This document shows positions 12,501 to 20,386 of a DNA stretch of 64,000 nt, in pieces; the stretch's first letter is position 1, and every line of letters starts with the position of its first letter. Below the pieces are notes generated by a model that was not told where the DNA came from, did not search any database, and saw only the letters and a list, made by a program, of their open reading frames with translations. This stretch comes from Synchiropus splendidus (Eukaryota; Chordata; Actinopteri; Syngnathiformes; Callionymidae). The stretch is taken from assembly GCF_027744825.2 (NCBI RefSeq), contig NC_071334.1:63586937-63650936 (forward strand), given 5' to 3'. Both the position numbers and the translations under genes were made by a program.

Positions 12501-15500
12501 ACTCCATTTTCACACCCCCAAGAGCGTGTGTGTCCAGGACCCCAGTGTGTGACACAAAGTCTCCTTGCCACAGGAGTCCAACGAATGTTACCTGGTCTTG
12601 TTCCCCCACACGCTGATCATCCTCTCAGCCAGTCTAAGAATGAGTGGCTTCATCTACCAGGTACCTTTTCCACCAGTTCATTCAGCTTCGAAAACACAAA
12701 TAAATTGTATTTTAGTAATGCTATCCAGACTATCATGGCCTTTGAGTGCCAGTTACGCCATCACCCTGTCTGTTCCTCAGGAATTATTTTGACCAAATTG
12801 AATGATTTCCGACAATTTTTATGCCGTTGCTACGTTCTCACCTCAGTCCCTTGTGACGTTAACACCAGTGTGTCTGCAGGGTCGGATCCCTCTGTCAGGA
12901 ATGCTGATCTCCAGGATAGAGGACGGCGAGAACCTTCGAAATGCTTTTGAAATTACTGGTCAGAATCTTTTCATCATGTCTTCAGTGTGTGTTTTCTGAG
13001 CTGAACATATTTGGGGTAGCTACTGTACACAGGGCAGCACCCTGGAGTGCTCCCCACATTTGATACGTTTTCAAAAAATTGCCACTCAACAAATGTATGA
13101 GTGCCTGGAGGAAACCTTGACTAACGCCTCACAAGAAGGGTCCAGGTTTGTGATCCAGGGGAGATCAAACTAGAATTAAAGTGGGGACGCTTGCAGGACT
13201 GACCACTCCACCGCTATACTGCCTGTTAGAGTTATACCTGATTCCTTTTCTGGATCCTCTTTGCACATCATATGTGAGGGAAATAACTCAAACGTCAGCG
13301 AAGCTGACCAAGTCATCAGTATCATAGATGTGATCTCTACAGGTGCCCAGTGTGAGAGGATGCAGGTCGCCTGCAACAGCCAGAAGGATCTTCAAGACTG
13401 GCTGGACCTTCTCACCAAACACACGCATTCTCCTGCAGCACACAGGATTCGCTCTGTCTGCCACACGGTAAGCTACCTGTGTTCACCATCGTCCACCTGT
13501 CTTGTCTTTCTTTAACCTTTCCTGCTCCGTCTAGTTGCCCCTGCAGCCCGTCACGCCCTGTAGACACTCTGAGTCTCGGGTTGGGAGCAGTGGAAGCATC
13601 TACCACACCCTTCCTCACCTGTCAGTGCAAAGCAGCAGCCCCATGTGGGGTCCTCTGGAGCCACTCAGCACCCCCAAACCCTGGAGCCAGAGCTGCCTTC
13701 GCCCAGCTCCTCCGCTCCGACCTTCTGCTGCTCTCAGTAACAATCAGGTGGCTACACACTGCAGCTGTACTTCATCATTGGCATTATGTTCTGGGAGCTT
13801 CCTCTGTCCCCTAGTTCAGTGTTTTTCAACCGGTGAGCGAGCGTCATGTGCATCATGGGAAATGATCCAGTTTCACCTCATTTGTCCAGAGATAGAGGTG
13901 GACAATATGATGACATTAAATCATGAACCTTTTGAACGTGTTGATGATCTACCAATGTGAGGAGATCACACTCACACTCTTTCTATACACTATAGATCTA
14001 TGCTCCTCTTCCCTCACACTCACAGTGAAGAAGCCGGTCAAATGCACAACTTCCCAAACTTTATAGACACTCAGTGACAGGCAAAGTTTGCTTTGTGGTT
14101 TAAAAGTCAGCTAAAAACTAAATGCAGACCCAAATGCATCTGCTCCAAAATGTGAAGAAAGAAAGAATAATTGTAGTTATGAAGCAAGTTGAGTCAAAGA
14201 ATGTTAAAGATATATCTGGAAATTCCCTAAACTAGAATAAATCATACCAAAGAGATTGTGATGAAATCTAAACAAATATTTAAAATAAATAATAAATCGT
14301 GATATATGCCATATAGGCCAAACAATACATTTTCTGCAATTTGTTCCAAATTTGTTGCAAATAGCCAAAATAGCTGAGCGTCACTAGCTAAAGACTTTCA
14401 CAAATTGACAGTGATTTTCTACAGGACTTTCGACCAAGCAGAATTGCTCTGTGGCCGAGGTTCCTTTGGTGGTTTTGAGCCTTGGATTAAAACAGGTTGA
14501 AAAACACTGAACATGTTTAATGTTTTTAAGATGAAACAGAGGGATTGCCTTATTAGTCATGTGTCCTAGCATCAATATTTTTGTTTGCAGGACTTGAGTA
14601 AAAGCCCCAAAAACATGAAGAAACTGCTGCCAAAAAGGAAGCCAGAAAGAAAGCCTTCGGAGGAAGACTTCACTGTCAGAAAGAGTGAGATCAGTTTCTT
14701 AACAAAGGTTTCGCACCATGAGGATCTCTCCGCTTCAGTGTGAAGAGTCCTCTAACCTCAATTTTTTCGATGCGGTCCGGCAGGTACGGCTGCGCTGGAG
14801 GAGGACGCTCAGATCCTGAAGGTGATCGAGGCTTACTGCACGAGTGCCAAGACGCGACAGACTCTCAACTCCAGTGAGTTTGCTCAAGCATGTTCCCTGT
14901 CAGAGAACACAAGAAATAGATTCTGACATCTATTCTCTGCTTCTTTAACAACTTATTTTTTCGGATTCCAGCTCTAACCATGCTCTCTCTCTTTTCTCTC
15001 TTTGTCCCTCATTCTTTTCTTTAATGTAAATTTTTTCTTTCTTATCTTTTTACCCTTCCCCTTCCCTTTTAAATACCCTGTGTGTGTCTTGCCTCTTATC
15101 ATTTTGTTCCACATCTCCATTATAATTCATTCCAATTGCCAACCTCCCCTCACATGGTTTGTATTCCTCCTGCTCCGTGCTTCCATCCCAACTCTCTCTC
15201 TGCTTGTTGCCTGATGGTACAGCCTGGCAAGGGACTGACCTCATGCACAATCACGTACTCGCGGACTCCAGCCTCACCGTTGCTGGTAACGCCGGCAACC
15301 CACCATGTCCCGATCAGTCAGAGGACTCGGATTATGACAGTATTTGGACCACCCATAGTTATAGGACTGCCTCGTTCTCCCGTAAGATTTTGGTGTTAAA
15401 GTGGAAAGAACAAATAGCACTGTGTGTAGTTTTAGTTGGCTGTAGTGTTTAATCTTTCTCATGTCTTCGCCGGAATGTGGTTGACATTTTTGTACTTTCC

Positions 15501-18500
15501 TCATCAGGCTCCAGCAGGAGGGATGTTCACATGTTGTTTCCAGAGGAGGAGAAAATCATTGTGGAGGAAACCAGGAGCAACGGACAAACTGTCGTGGAGG
15601 AGAGGTGAGCAACATGAATACTGAGATCAGCAAACACCTTTTGCACAGAGGCACGTCACTTCCAATCAGTTCCTGTCATGGATGGTTGAGAGAAAGTGCT
15701 CCACAGTGTATCCACTGAAAAATTACCCAATGCGTTCCTTCTACTACTTTTTGGTGTCCTTGAGTAGAGCAGTGCATGCGACGGGTGGCGACAACTGTTG
15801 AGGTTGATCTCTGACTGAAGAGTAGAGGCTGGAGTGAAAGGGAAGCTTTACAGGACAGTAGTGAAACCTGTCATGCTGTATGGTTTAAAAACAGTAGTTC
15901 AGACATGCAAACAGGAAGCAGAGATAGAAGAGTCCGAGGTGAAGGTCCTCAGGTTTTCATTGGGAGTGACTTCAAAGGACATGATTATTACGAGTGTATA
16001 CGCCCCAGTGGAGAAGTTACAGATATCCATCCTCTTCCGCTTATCCGTTTCCGGGTCGCATGAGCAGCAGCTACAAAAGGCTGCGCCAAATGTCATTCCC
16101 CCGGCCAACATCCACCAGCTCCAACTGGGAGATCCCGAGATGCTTCCAGGCCAGTGAAGAGATGTAATCGCTGCACCTGGTCCTGGGTCGACCCCTCTGT
16201 CTCCTCCCTGGCTGTGTCTGACACACCTCCAACAGGATGCCTCTGGGGGGCGTGATGCCCAAACCACCTCAACTGACTCCTCTCAACGCAGAGAAGCAGC
16301 TGCTCTACTCCCTACTCTCCTGAGTTACAGAACTCCTCACCCCATCTCTAACAGAGACGCTTGCCACCCACAAACAAAATTTCACCCACTTGGATCCAGG
16401 ATCTTGCTCTTTCCCTCATGACCCACAGCTCATGACCATAGGTGAGGGTCGGATGAAGATTGAGCTGTAAATAGAGAACTTTGCCTTTTGGCTCAGCTCT
16501 CAACAGTGCATTAGAGCGACTGCAATACCGCCCCCTGCTGCACCTATTTGCGACCCATCTTCAACTCCCTCAGCCCCAGATCTTCGACCTGGCAGTTTCA
16601 CTCTCAGATGCAAACCAATCTAGCAAGAGCTGAAGGTCGCATTGTGAGGAAGCCATGAGAACCAAATCATCTGCAAATAGCAGTGGTGACTGGATCCTCA
16701 TGCCACCAAAGTGCAAACCCGCCCCACCAGAGCTGCGCCTCAAAATCCTGTCCATCTGAACCAAGAACAGGACTTACAGATACATTTACTGAAATGATTG
16801 TTGCCACTGATGGTTGTGACTGTATCGCTGTGCTGGTTTGTCCAAGTGGTGATTAACAGAGGCGTCGTTTCTGTTCATTCTGGATATGTATTAGACTGTT
16901 TTGACCTCACTGTGCTGTTTCAATAACCCATCCTCACTCCCGTGGCATAGTGTATTGACTTTAGCAAAGTGGAGTGTTGCACCCTGTAGTGATGACAAAG
17001 GCAGCCTCCCACGTTGCATGTTGATGTATGAGCGTTTCTATGGAGTAAAAAAGTTTAACTTTCCCGGGTAGCTTTTCAGGCAAGTTGGTCAGTTGTCACC
17101 AGTCTGACCGCATGACATGTTTTACTGCTGGACAGATGCACGACTTGATCAAATGCAACCAGTTCTCAAGTTCTCTCTGTGTGACAAAAGCAGAACATGA
17201 CACCCACATGCAACAATGCAGACGTCTGGGGCATAGAACTGGATGAAAGTGGGATGAGCTGCCACACCACAGGGGGGCGAAGCAGATGCCCATTTCTGTT
17301 GTAGGGTGGTTTGACGCAGGTCCAAGACCAGATCGTATTTCGCCAAATTAGTGGGTTGACCTACTTATCCCAGTAATTTCTCTGTAGTATTAGAGATACT
17401 CAAGCTAGGGAGGTGAGTCTCAGATGGTTTGGAACCAGCTAAAGAAGAATATAACAGATTCATGGATGTGGAAAAGGAGGATGTGAAGAGGACAGATGCT
17501 GTGGCAACTGCTGATGGAAAATTCAGATTAATATTCAACACTACACAAAATAATTTCCATTCTGAAAATAGTTTGCTGTGACCGTTGAAATTTTTATCCC
17601 AGTGAATGGTGTAAGAGCCTAAGTTGTCAGTGAAATTGTGTTTAAATATTATCACTTATAGAAAAAATGTTTAGCGTGAGATGATTGATGATTGAGTTTG
17701 TAAACACGTCTGTTGGACACTGTGCAGTGAACCCACCAGCTTGTAGAACAACTGGTGTTTCACTGGCTGAATGAATGGACGACCTTACGTAACTGATTTA
17801 TCACATGCACATCTGCTTTGTTTCTCCAGGAGCCTGGTGGACACTGTGTACAGTCTAAAAGATGAAGTCCAGGAGCTTAAACAGGTGTGCAGCTTGCAGC
17901 TTCTCCAGTTTTGGATTCTTTCTCACCTTTGACCTTTAACCCTAATGTATTCTCATTGAACATATGAAGCCTTTTTGGTTCTTTTTACACCTGGAAGGTC
18001 AGTGATATACTTTAAATCACAGACTATTGCAAATAAGCTGCACCCACTAAACGTTTGAAGAAAAAAAGTATACATACACAATACTTGTCTCTGAGATGCA
18101 GGTGCAGTTACTGTCTCAAAGATGCTCGAGGAAGCATCACTTCTGATCAGGGTTAGAAAAAAGGGATTAGCACCAAAACTGATGAATGGTGAAGAACCTG
18201 GCAGTGTTCCGACAGCTCCTACCATCCACAGCAGTGGCATAGCGCTGACTAATCTCATTGGTCTGATGTGACAAGGCCAAATGTGTTAGTGGGAAATGTA
18301 TAGTCAAGAGAGTCATTCTGTCCAATACTCATACTCATACTAATATAGTAGCTTTGCTTCAAAATAAAACCGCACATAAGATCAAATTAAAGTTTGCAAA
18401 ATGGACACTTGGCTCGGACGTTTACAGTATAAATTCCTTCAGACGAAATGTGGCAAAATACTGTTATTCCCATGAGTAAGACTAGATGGCACCAATGCTC

Positions 18501-19274
18501 AAAAAACACTGACTGAAACTGTACTAGTGAGCTGTGGACAAATAGAAACAAGAAATGAAAGATAAACAAAAACTCTTTCCTCATTTTCATGTTCTACATA
18601 ACAACAAAGGCATCAGCGAGTCCAGCCAGCAGTTCTACTGTGGTCTAGAAGGAAGAGAAGCTTGGCTGACCACGATATCTATACATCTCAACTCCATTTC
18701 TGACACTCGCATCCCGACACTATAATTCATTTTTCATCCATTTTTCAATTTTTTCACATTTTCTTTGTCTTTGTCACACTTTGTCATTCACATATCGTGG
18801 GTCGGAGGTAACGTGTCTTAATTCAAATATTTGTCAGAAATCGCTAAACATAGTTCTTTCACACTTCAATATGTGTCAAAGTGATGCTAACACTGTGGAT
18901 TACTATTGACGTGGAAATCATTATAGGGCTCCTTTAAGTTGCATCAAAGGCATAAGATGCTGCTGAATGTTTGACTGATCCAAAAACTCAAAGCTGATTT
19001 GCGAGCTAAAACGGTTAAGAGATCAAAGGTATGCATACTCTGGTCCTACTCTGGAGAGGGACACGAGTAGTGCATGTCCTTTTTTGTTGAGTTTTTAAAA
19101 GAAAAAGTAACTCAAGATAGCTTTATATTCCTCACTCTCTCGTCTGCCCAGGACAACAAGAGGATGAAGAGGACTCTGGAAGAGGAGCAGCGAGCGAGGA
19201 AGGAGCTGGAGAGGATAATACGCAGAGTTCTGAAGAACATGAATGACCCAACTTGGGATGAGACAAACCTCTGA
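4316..19274 (+). CDS. arhgef7: Rho guanine nucleotide exchange factor 7 (beta-PIX), complete 22-exon gene
   Basis: Beta-PIX is a Dbl-family exchange factor for Rac1/Cdc42 that couples PAK kinases to GIT scaffold proteins at focal adhesions, lamellipodia and synapses. Joining 22 exons gives 2,529 nt (842 codons plus stop) with every junction in frame. Domains by residue: CH 1-111; SH3 about 161-216 ([16 protein letters not shown]); DH about 250-425, starting [14 protein letters not shown] about 455-560; proline-rich GPLEPL...KPWS and basic [12 protein letters not shown] about 605-660; [12 protein letters not shown] and [10 protein letters not shown] about 668-698; GIT-binding core EDSDYDSIW about 735; coiled coil about 770-832; C-terminal PDZ ligand DETNL. 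The DETNL end and the DSDYDSIW segment mark it as ARHGEF7, not ARHGEF6. Fish carry arhgef7a and arhgef7b, and I cannot say which this is. Introns contain transposons but no exon is broken. Confidence 0.96.
4491..4532. repeat. (TA)21 microsatellite in intron 1
   Basis: Uninterrupted TA dinucleotides starting 10 bp after the exon 1 donor. The poly-Tyr/Ile ORFs across it on both strands are artefacts. Confidence 0.95.
4640..5140. repeat. AAT/ACT trinucleotide mosaic with a 105-bp tandem duplication
   Basis: The unit beginning CAGTTGATGCTGACGTTAC at 4,737 recurs at 4,842, each copy followed by a (TAA)n run with occasional TA slips. Further AAT, AAC and GCT triplet runs continue to about 5,140. 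It lies wholly within intron 1. Confidence 0.8.
5395..5478 (+). CDS. arhgef7: arhgef7 exon 2
   Basis: Residues 56-83 ([10 protein letters not shown] ... [11 protein letters not shown]), the middle of the CH domain. The acceptor is a GT-rich tract ending GTGAAG and the donor is GTCAGT. The start is fixed by homology: it restores the PEPRS...GCG block of beta-PIX in phase 0. Confidence 0.9.
5814..6446. mobile_element. hAT-type MITE in intron 2, with perfect 8-bp target duplication
   Basis: The ends are inverted copies: TAGTGCTGTCA at the left and TGACAGCACTA at the right. The element is flanked on both sides by GTTTAAAC (5,806-5,813 and 6,447-6,454), an exact 8-bp duplication as made by hAT transposases. 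Just inside each end lie AATTAATTAATCGA-type inverted runs. No transposase is encoded, so it is non-autonomous. It holds three imperfect tandem units (see 6,105-6,275). Confidence 0.9.
6105..6275. repeat. Three imperfect ~60-bp tandem units inside the hAT MITE
   Basis: The motif CAATACAGTTAAATA followed by AAATAARGCTGTTTT recurs three times at roughly 60-bp spacing with small differences. Such internal expansion is common in non-autonomous hAT elements. Confidence 0.6.
6455..7724 (+). other. arhgef7 intron 2, remaining part
   Basis: Unremarkable intron sequence. It holds a short CA-rich tract near 6,920-6,960 and a (GT)n run at about 7,477-7,498. A 95-residue frame at 6,549-6,836 has no recognisable domain. 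Confidence 0.6.
7725..7809 (+). CDS. arhgef7: arhgef7 exon 3
   Basis: Residues 84-111 plus one base ([17 protein letters not shown] ... ALSKATE), the end of the CH domain. Acceptor TTTCTTTAG, donor GTAAAA, phase 1. Confidence 0.95.
7879..7994 (+). CDS. arhgef7: arhgef7 exon 4
   Basis: Residues 112-150, the serine-rich CH-SH3 linker, including [12 protein letters not shown] and QPQYRSL, both typical of PIX proteins. Acceptor TTGTTCAG, donor GTGAGT, ends in phase 0. Confidence 0.93.
8133..8337 (+). CDS. arhgef7: arhgef7 exon 5 (SH3)
   Basis: Residues 151-218 plus one base. It carries the whole SH3 domain: [29 protein letters not shown] and GWFPSNYV are all present. In PIX proteins this SH3 binds an atypical proline motif of PAK kinases and also Cbl. 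Acceptor CTCCTCTGGCAG, donor GTGCGT. Confidence 0.97.
8971..9062 (+). CDS. arhgef7: arhgef7 exon 6
   Basis: Residues 219-249, the SH3-DH linker ([14 protein letters not shown]) and the entry to the DH domain (SKTYYNV). Acceptor TTTATTCAGCAG, donor GTGAGT, ends in phase 0. Confidence 0.93.
9658..9752 (+). CDS. arhgef7: arhgef7 exon 7
   Basis: Residues 250-280 plus two bases, the first conserved helix of the DH domain ([17 protein letters not shown]). The glutamates of this helix contact switch I of the GTPase in Dbl proteins. The acceptor is a long T run ending TTTAG and the donor is GTGAAT. A (GT)n run lies about 90 bp upstream. Confidence 0.95.
9889..9984 (+). CDS. arhgef7: arhgef7 exon 8
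   Basis: Completes residue 281 and runs to 312 plus two bases ([16 protein letters not shown] ... LVQSLEERT), part of the DH helical bundle. Acceptor TGTGTTTCGCAG, donor GTCAGT. Confidence 0.94.
9985..11011 (+). other. arhgef7 intron 8
   Basis: About 1 kb without coding signal. The stretch from about 10,190 to 10,720 is AT-rich and may be an old interspersed repeat (phrases such as CAAGGCAAGGAACCGAATCTG), but I could not define its ends. A 132-residue minus frame at 10,342-10,740 has no recognisable domain. Confidence 0.5.
11012..11134 (+). CDS. arhgef7: arhgef7 exon 9
   Basis: Residues 313-353 plus two bases ([31 protein letters not shown]), the conserved second block of the DH domain. Acceptor CTCCACACAG, donor GTGTTG. 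Confidence 0.95.
11210..11348 (+). CDS. arhgef7: arhgef7 exon 10
   Basis: Completes residue 354 and runs to 400 ([35 protein letters not shown]), the third conserved DH block that forms the GTPase-binding face. The acceptor GAATCGTAG is pyrimidine-poor but dictated by frame and homology. Donor GTCTGT, phase 0. Confidence 0.94.
11413..11472 (+). CDS. arhgef7: arhgef7 exon 11
   Basis: Residues 401-420 ([20 protein letters not shown]), the end of the DH domain. A small 60-bp exon with acceptor CCCCTCTGTTAG and donor GTAAGA, phase 0 at both ends, so skipping it would keep the frame. Confidence 0.92.
11664..11679 (-). promoter_or_regulatory. CTCF-like motif in intron 11
   Basis: The minus strand reads AGTCAGAGGGGGCGCT, close to the CTCF core. 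Motif match only. Confidence 0.25.
11810..12130 (+). mobile_element. Partial copy (3' half) of the CAGTG-type hAT family
   Basis: Shares the AAATAAATAAAT...CCACATTGCCCACCC, ATTTTCTGCAATTTGTT and GTGCTTTGGCCGAGGTTCC blocks with the copies at 13,817, 22,864, 37,590 and 52,369. The left end is missing and the terminal GGTTGAAAAACACTG is not present. It is a relic within arhgef7 intron 11. Confidence 0.7.
12348..12494 (+). CDS. arhgef7: arhgef7 exon 12
   Basis: Residues 421-469 ([37 protein letters not shown]), the DH-PH hinge and the first PH strand. Acceptor GATTCCTTTCCAG, donor GTATGA, phase 0. Confidence 0.95.
12574..12660 (+). CDS. arhgef7: arhgef7 exon 13
   Basis: Residues 470-498 ([25 protein letters not shown]), PH-domain beta strands. 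Acceptor CTTGCCACAG, donor GTACCT, phase 0. Confidence 0.95.
12880..12958 (+). CDS. arhgef7: arhgef7 exon 14
   Basis: Residues 499-524 plus one base ([22 protein letters not shown]), PH domain. Acceptor TGTGTCTGCAG, donor GTCAGA. Confidence 0.94.
13343..13467 (+). CDS. arhgef7: arhgef7 exon 15
   Basis: Completes residue 525 and runs to 566 ([21 protein letters not shown]), including the C-terminal PH helix with its invariant Trp. Acceptor GATCTCTACAG, donor GTAAGC, ends in phase 0. Confidence 0.95.
13535..13747 (+). CDS. arhgef7: arhgef7 exon 16
   Basis: Residues 567-637, a Ser/Pro-rich linker with [21 protein letters not shown] and [15 protein letters not shown], all conserved in beta-PIX. 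Acceptor GCTCCGTCTAG, donor GTGGCT, phase 0 at both ends. Confidence 0.94.
13817..14509 (+). mobile_element. CAGTG-type hAT MITE, copy 1, in intron 16
   Basis: The left end CAGTGTTTTTCAACC is a perfect inverted copy of the right end GGTTGAAAAACACTG. The 693-bp element has no transposase ORF. Flanking 8-mers (CCCTAGTT, AACATGTT) do not match, so the target duplication has decayed or the ends were exchanged. The interior aligns by eye with the copies at 22,864, 37,590 and 52,369. Confidence 0.85.
14591..14684 (+). CDS. arhgef7: arhgef7 exon 17
   Basis: Residues 638-668 plus one base ([27 protein letters not shown]), the basic segment after the proline-rich region. Acceptor TTTGTTTGCAG, donor GTGAGA. 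Confidence 0.95.
14784..14873 (+). CDS. arhgef7: arhgef7 exon 18
   Basis: Residues 669-698 plus one base ([30 protein letters not shown]), highly conserved in PIX proteins. Acceptor GGTCCGGCAG, donor GTGAGT. Confidence 0.95.
15223..15381 (+). CDS. arhgef7: arhgef7 exon 19 (GIT-binding core)
   Basis: Residues 699-751 plus one base ([30 protein letters not shown]). The EDSDYDSIW segment is the GIT1/GIT2-binding core. Acceptor TGATGGTACAG, donor GTAAGA. Reading on past the donor gives 23 codons and a stop at 15,450-15,452, a possible alternative C terminus. Confidence 0.95.
15382..15452 (+). CDS. arhgef7: Possible read-through 3' end of exon 19 (alternative C terminus)
   Basis: If the exon 19 donor is not used, the frame continues [15 protein letters not shown]...CSV and stops at 15,450. 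Human ARHGEF7 has an isoform that ends shortly after the equivalent serine (SRKSCC...), losing the coiled coil and PDZ ligand. The matching position and the shared RK start make this plausible, though no poly(A) signal is seen close by. Confidence 0.35.
15508..15604 (+). CDS. arhgef7: arhgef7 exon 20
   Basis: Completes residue 752 and runs to 783 plus two bases ([32 protein letters not shown]), the start of the coiled-coil tail. Acceptor TTTCCTCATCAG, donor GTGAGC. Confidence 0.95.
15755..15985 (+). mobile_element. Non-LTR retrotransposon RT C-terminal fragment
   Basis: The plus frame gives [36 protein letters not shown] and VTSKDMI, the well-known C-terminal stretch of a fish LINE (xGKxYKTVVRPAMLYGLE ... 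[17 protein letters not shown]). Upstream of it are frameshifted remains of the preceding residues (SGVLCDRR). It is a short dead fragment. Confidence 0.75.
16019..16770 (-). mobile_element. Rex3/RTE-like LINE fragment, minus orientation
   Basis: On the minus strand, parts of a LINE reverse transcriptase appear in order: [15 protein letters not shown] with the catalytic ADD motif, a frameshifted thumb region, and near 16,070-16,260 [21 protein letters not shown]. The 3' tail, on the plus strand CATCCTCTTCCGCTTATCCG, is typical of Rex3-type elements. Internal stops and deletions show that it is dead. Confidence 0.8.
17830..17884 (+). CDS. arhgef7: arhgef7 exon 21
   Basis: Completes residue 784 and runs to 802 ([18 protein letters not shown]), a heptad-patterned coiled coil that mediates PIX oligomerisation. 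Acceptor TTTGTTTCTCCAG, donor GTGTGC, phase 0. Confidence 0.95.
17885..19151 (+). other. arhgef7 intron 21
   Basis: AT-rich intron of 1.27 kb. No repeat with clear ends and no coding signal were seen. Confidence 0.6.
19152..19274 (+). CDS. arhgef7: arhgef7 exon 22 (terminal coding exon)
   Basis: Residues 803-842 ([20 protein letters not shown] ... [14 protein letters not shown]) and a TGA stop at 19,272. It completes the coiled coil and ends with the PDZ ligand DETNL, which in beta-PIX binds Scribble and Shank. Acceptor CGTCTGCCCAG. Confidence 0.97.
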   Translation, partial: DNKRMKRTLEEEQRARKELERIIRRVLKNMNDPTWDETNL

Positions 19275-20386
19275 ACCTCTGATGGAAAGTCAACCATTCC
19301 GAGAGCCACCGACCATCACCACTTTTAAAACAGACATAACATACTATTGTTCATTAGGCCAGAACCAAGTGACCATAAAGCTGTGAAGACACTTTGGGTT
19401 ATGAACATGAAGATGCTTGATGAACTGACCAGTGAAGAGACTGACCGCCGTTGCCAAAAACATTTGTTGCTGTCTGTAAGTCTTAATATTTACCCTGAAG
19501 ATGACTTTTTTTTAAACTAACAAACTGGACCCTCGTGAACTTCACATCCATCATGACTAAGCTAGCAGCCATAAAATATATCAGACAAAAATAGGAAGTA
19601 AAGAAGCCATTGTAATCTTTTCTCATTTCTGGAATAGATTAATATACTGTGACACAATCTCCTCATTGATCAGAGGGAACTGCCTAAATGTCAAAAGCAA
19701 AAATATGTTCAAGTGAGCTTCAATCCACACGTGAAAAGAACACTGTGTCTCTTGAACAAAACCACTGTGCTTCATCTTGAATGGCGAATTTCAACTCTTA
19801 ACTTAAGCAATAAGTGGAACATGCACTTCTCAATATGCAATGTGCTTTATATGGATTTGTTATTTTTATATATTTTTATCTGAACTTCTCATGATTATGA
19901 AATACCTGCGGCTGGACTACAGCTCCACTTATGATGATTCCACCCTCCAAAGTAATTGAAAATCAAGTAGATCATCAATTGCAAAAAAAATGATAGTAAA
20001 CGGACACTTTTGCGTTAAATCAGTTTATATTTTATAAATAATCATAACTGTTATCAAGCAATATAATGGGAAATGTCACTCTTTTGCTGTTTTTCTCTGA
20101 TGATATTTATCACAATGAGTTGCAGTAATGTCTGGTTAACTACCTAAACTATTAACATGATGGCAAAATGTCACAGGGAATGTGTTGTGGTTATATTGAC
20201 TCCACTGGAATATACATTTCAGGTATAAACACAATATCCAAAACTATACGAACAGTAAGACTAACTCGTATTAACCTGTAAATGCATTGTCTTTTAAATG
20301 ATGTCAGTAGTGTGGATGGTTGTGCTAGTTACATCTCCTTTATTTATTCGTCTGTCTGTGAATAAAGTGTTGAATTGTGCAATAGG
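19275..20386 (+). other. arhgef7: arhgef7 3'UTR
   Basis: AT-rich sequence from the stop codon to just after the AATAAA at 20,363. The exact cleavage site is inferred. A long T/A-rich segment at about 19,850-20,050 may hold regulatory sites but none is assigned. Confidence 0.6.
20363..20368 (+). promoter_or_regulatory. arhgef7: Poly(A) signal AATAAA of arhgef7
   Basis: AATAAA followed by AGTGTTGAATTGTG, a suitable GT-rich downstream region, about 1.09 kb after the stop codon. Confidence 0.65.

Larger units (their letters stand above)
15605..17829 (+). other. arhgef7 intron 20
   Basis: A 2.2-kb intron that holds two LINE fragments in opposite orientation (15,755-15,985 plus and 16,019-16,770 minus). 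From 16,770 to 17,829 nothing is recognised. Confidence 0.7.

Noticed and set aside
16500..16560. CTCF-like word GCAGCAGGGGGCGG (minus) in intron 20
   Set aside because: It is part of the Rex3-like LINE consensus and therefore expected from the repeat alone.
4316..19274. Identity as ARHGEF6 (alpha-PIX)
   Set aside because: The C terminus DETNL, the EDSDYDSIW segment and the N-terminal [10 protein letters not shown] are those of beta-PIX.
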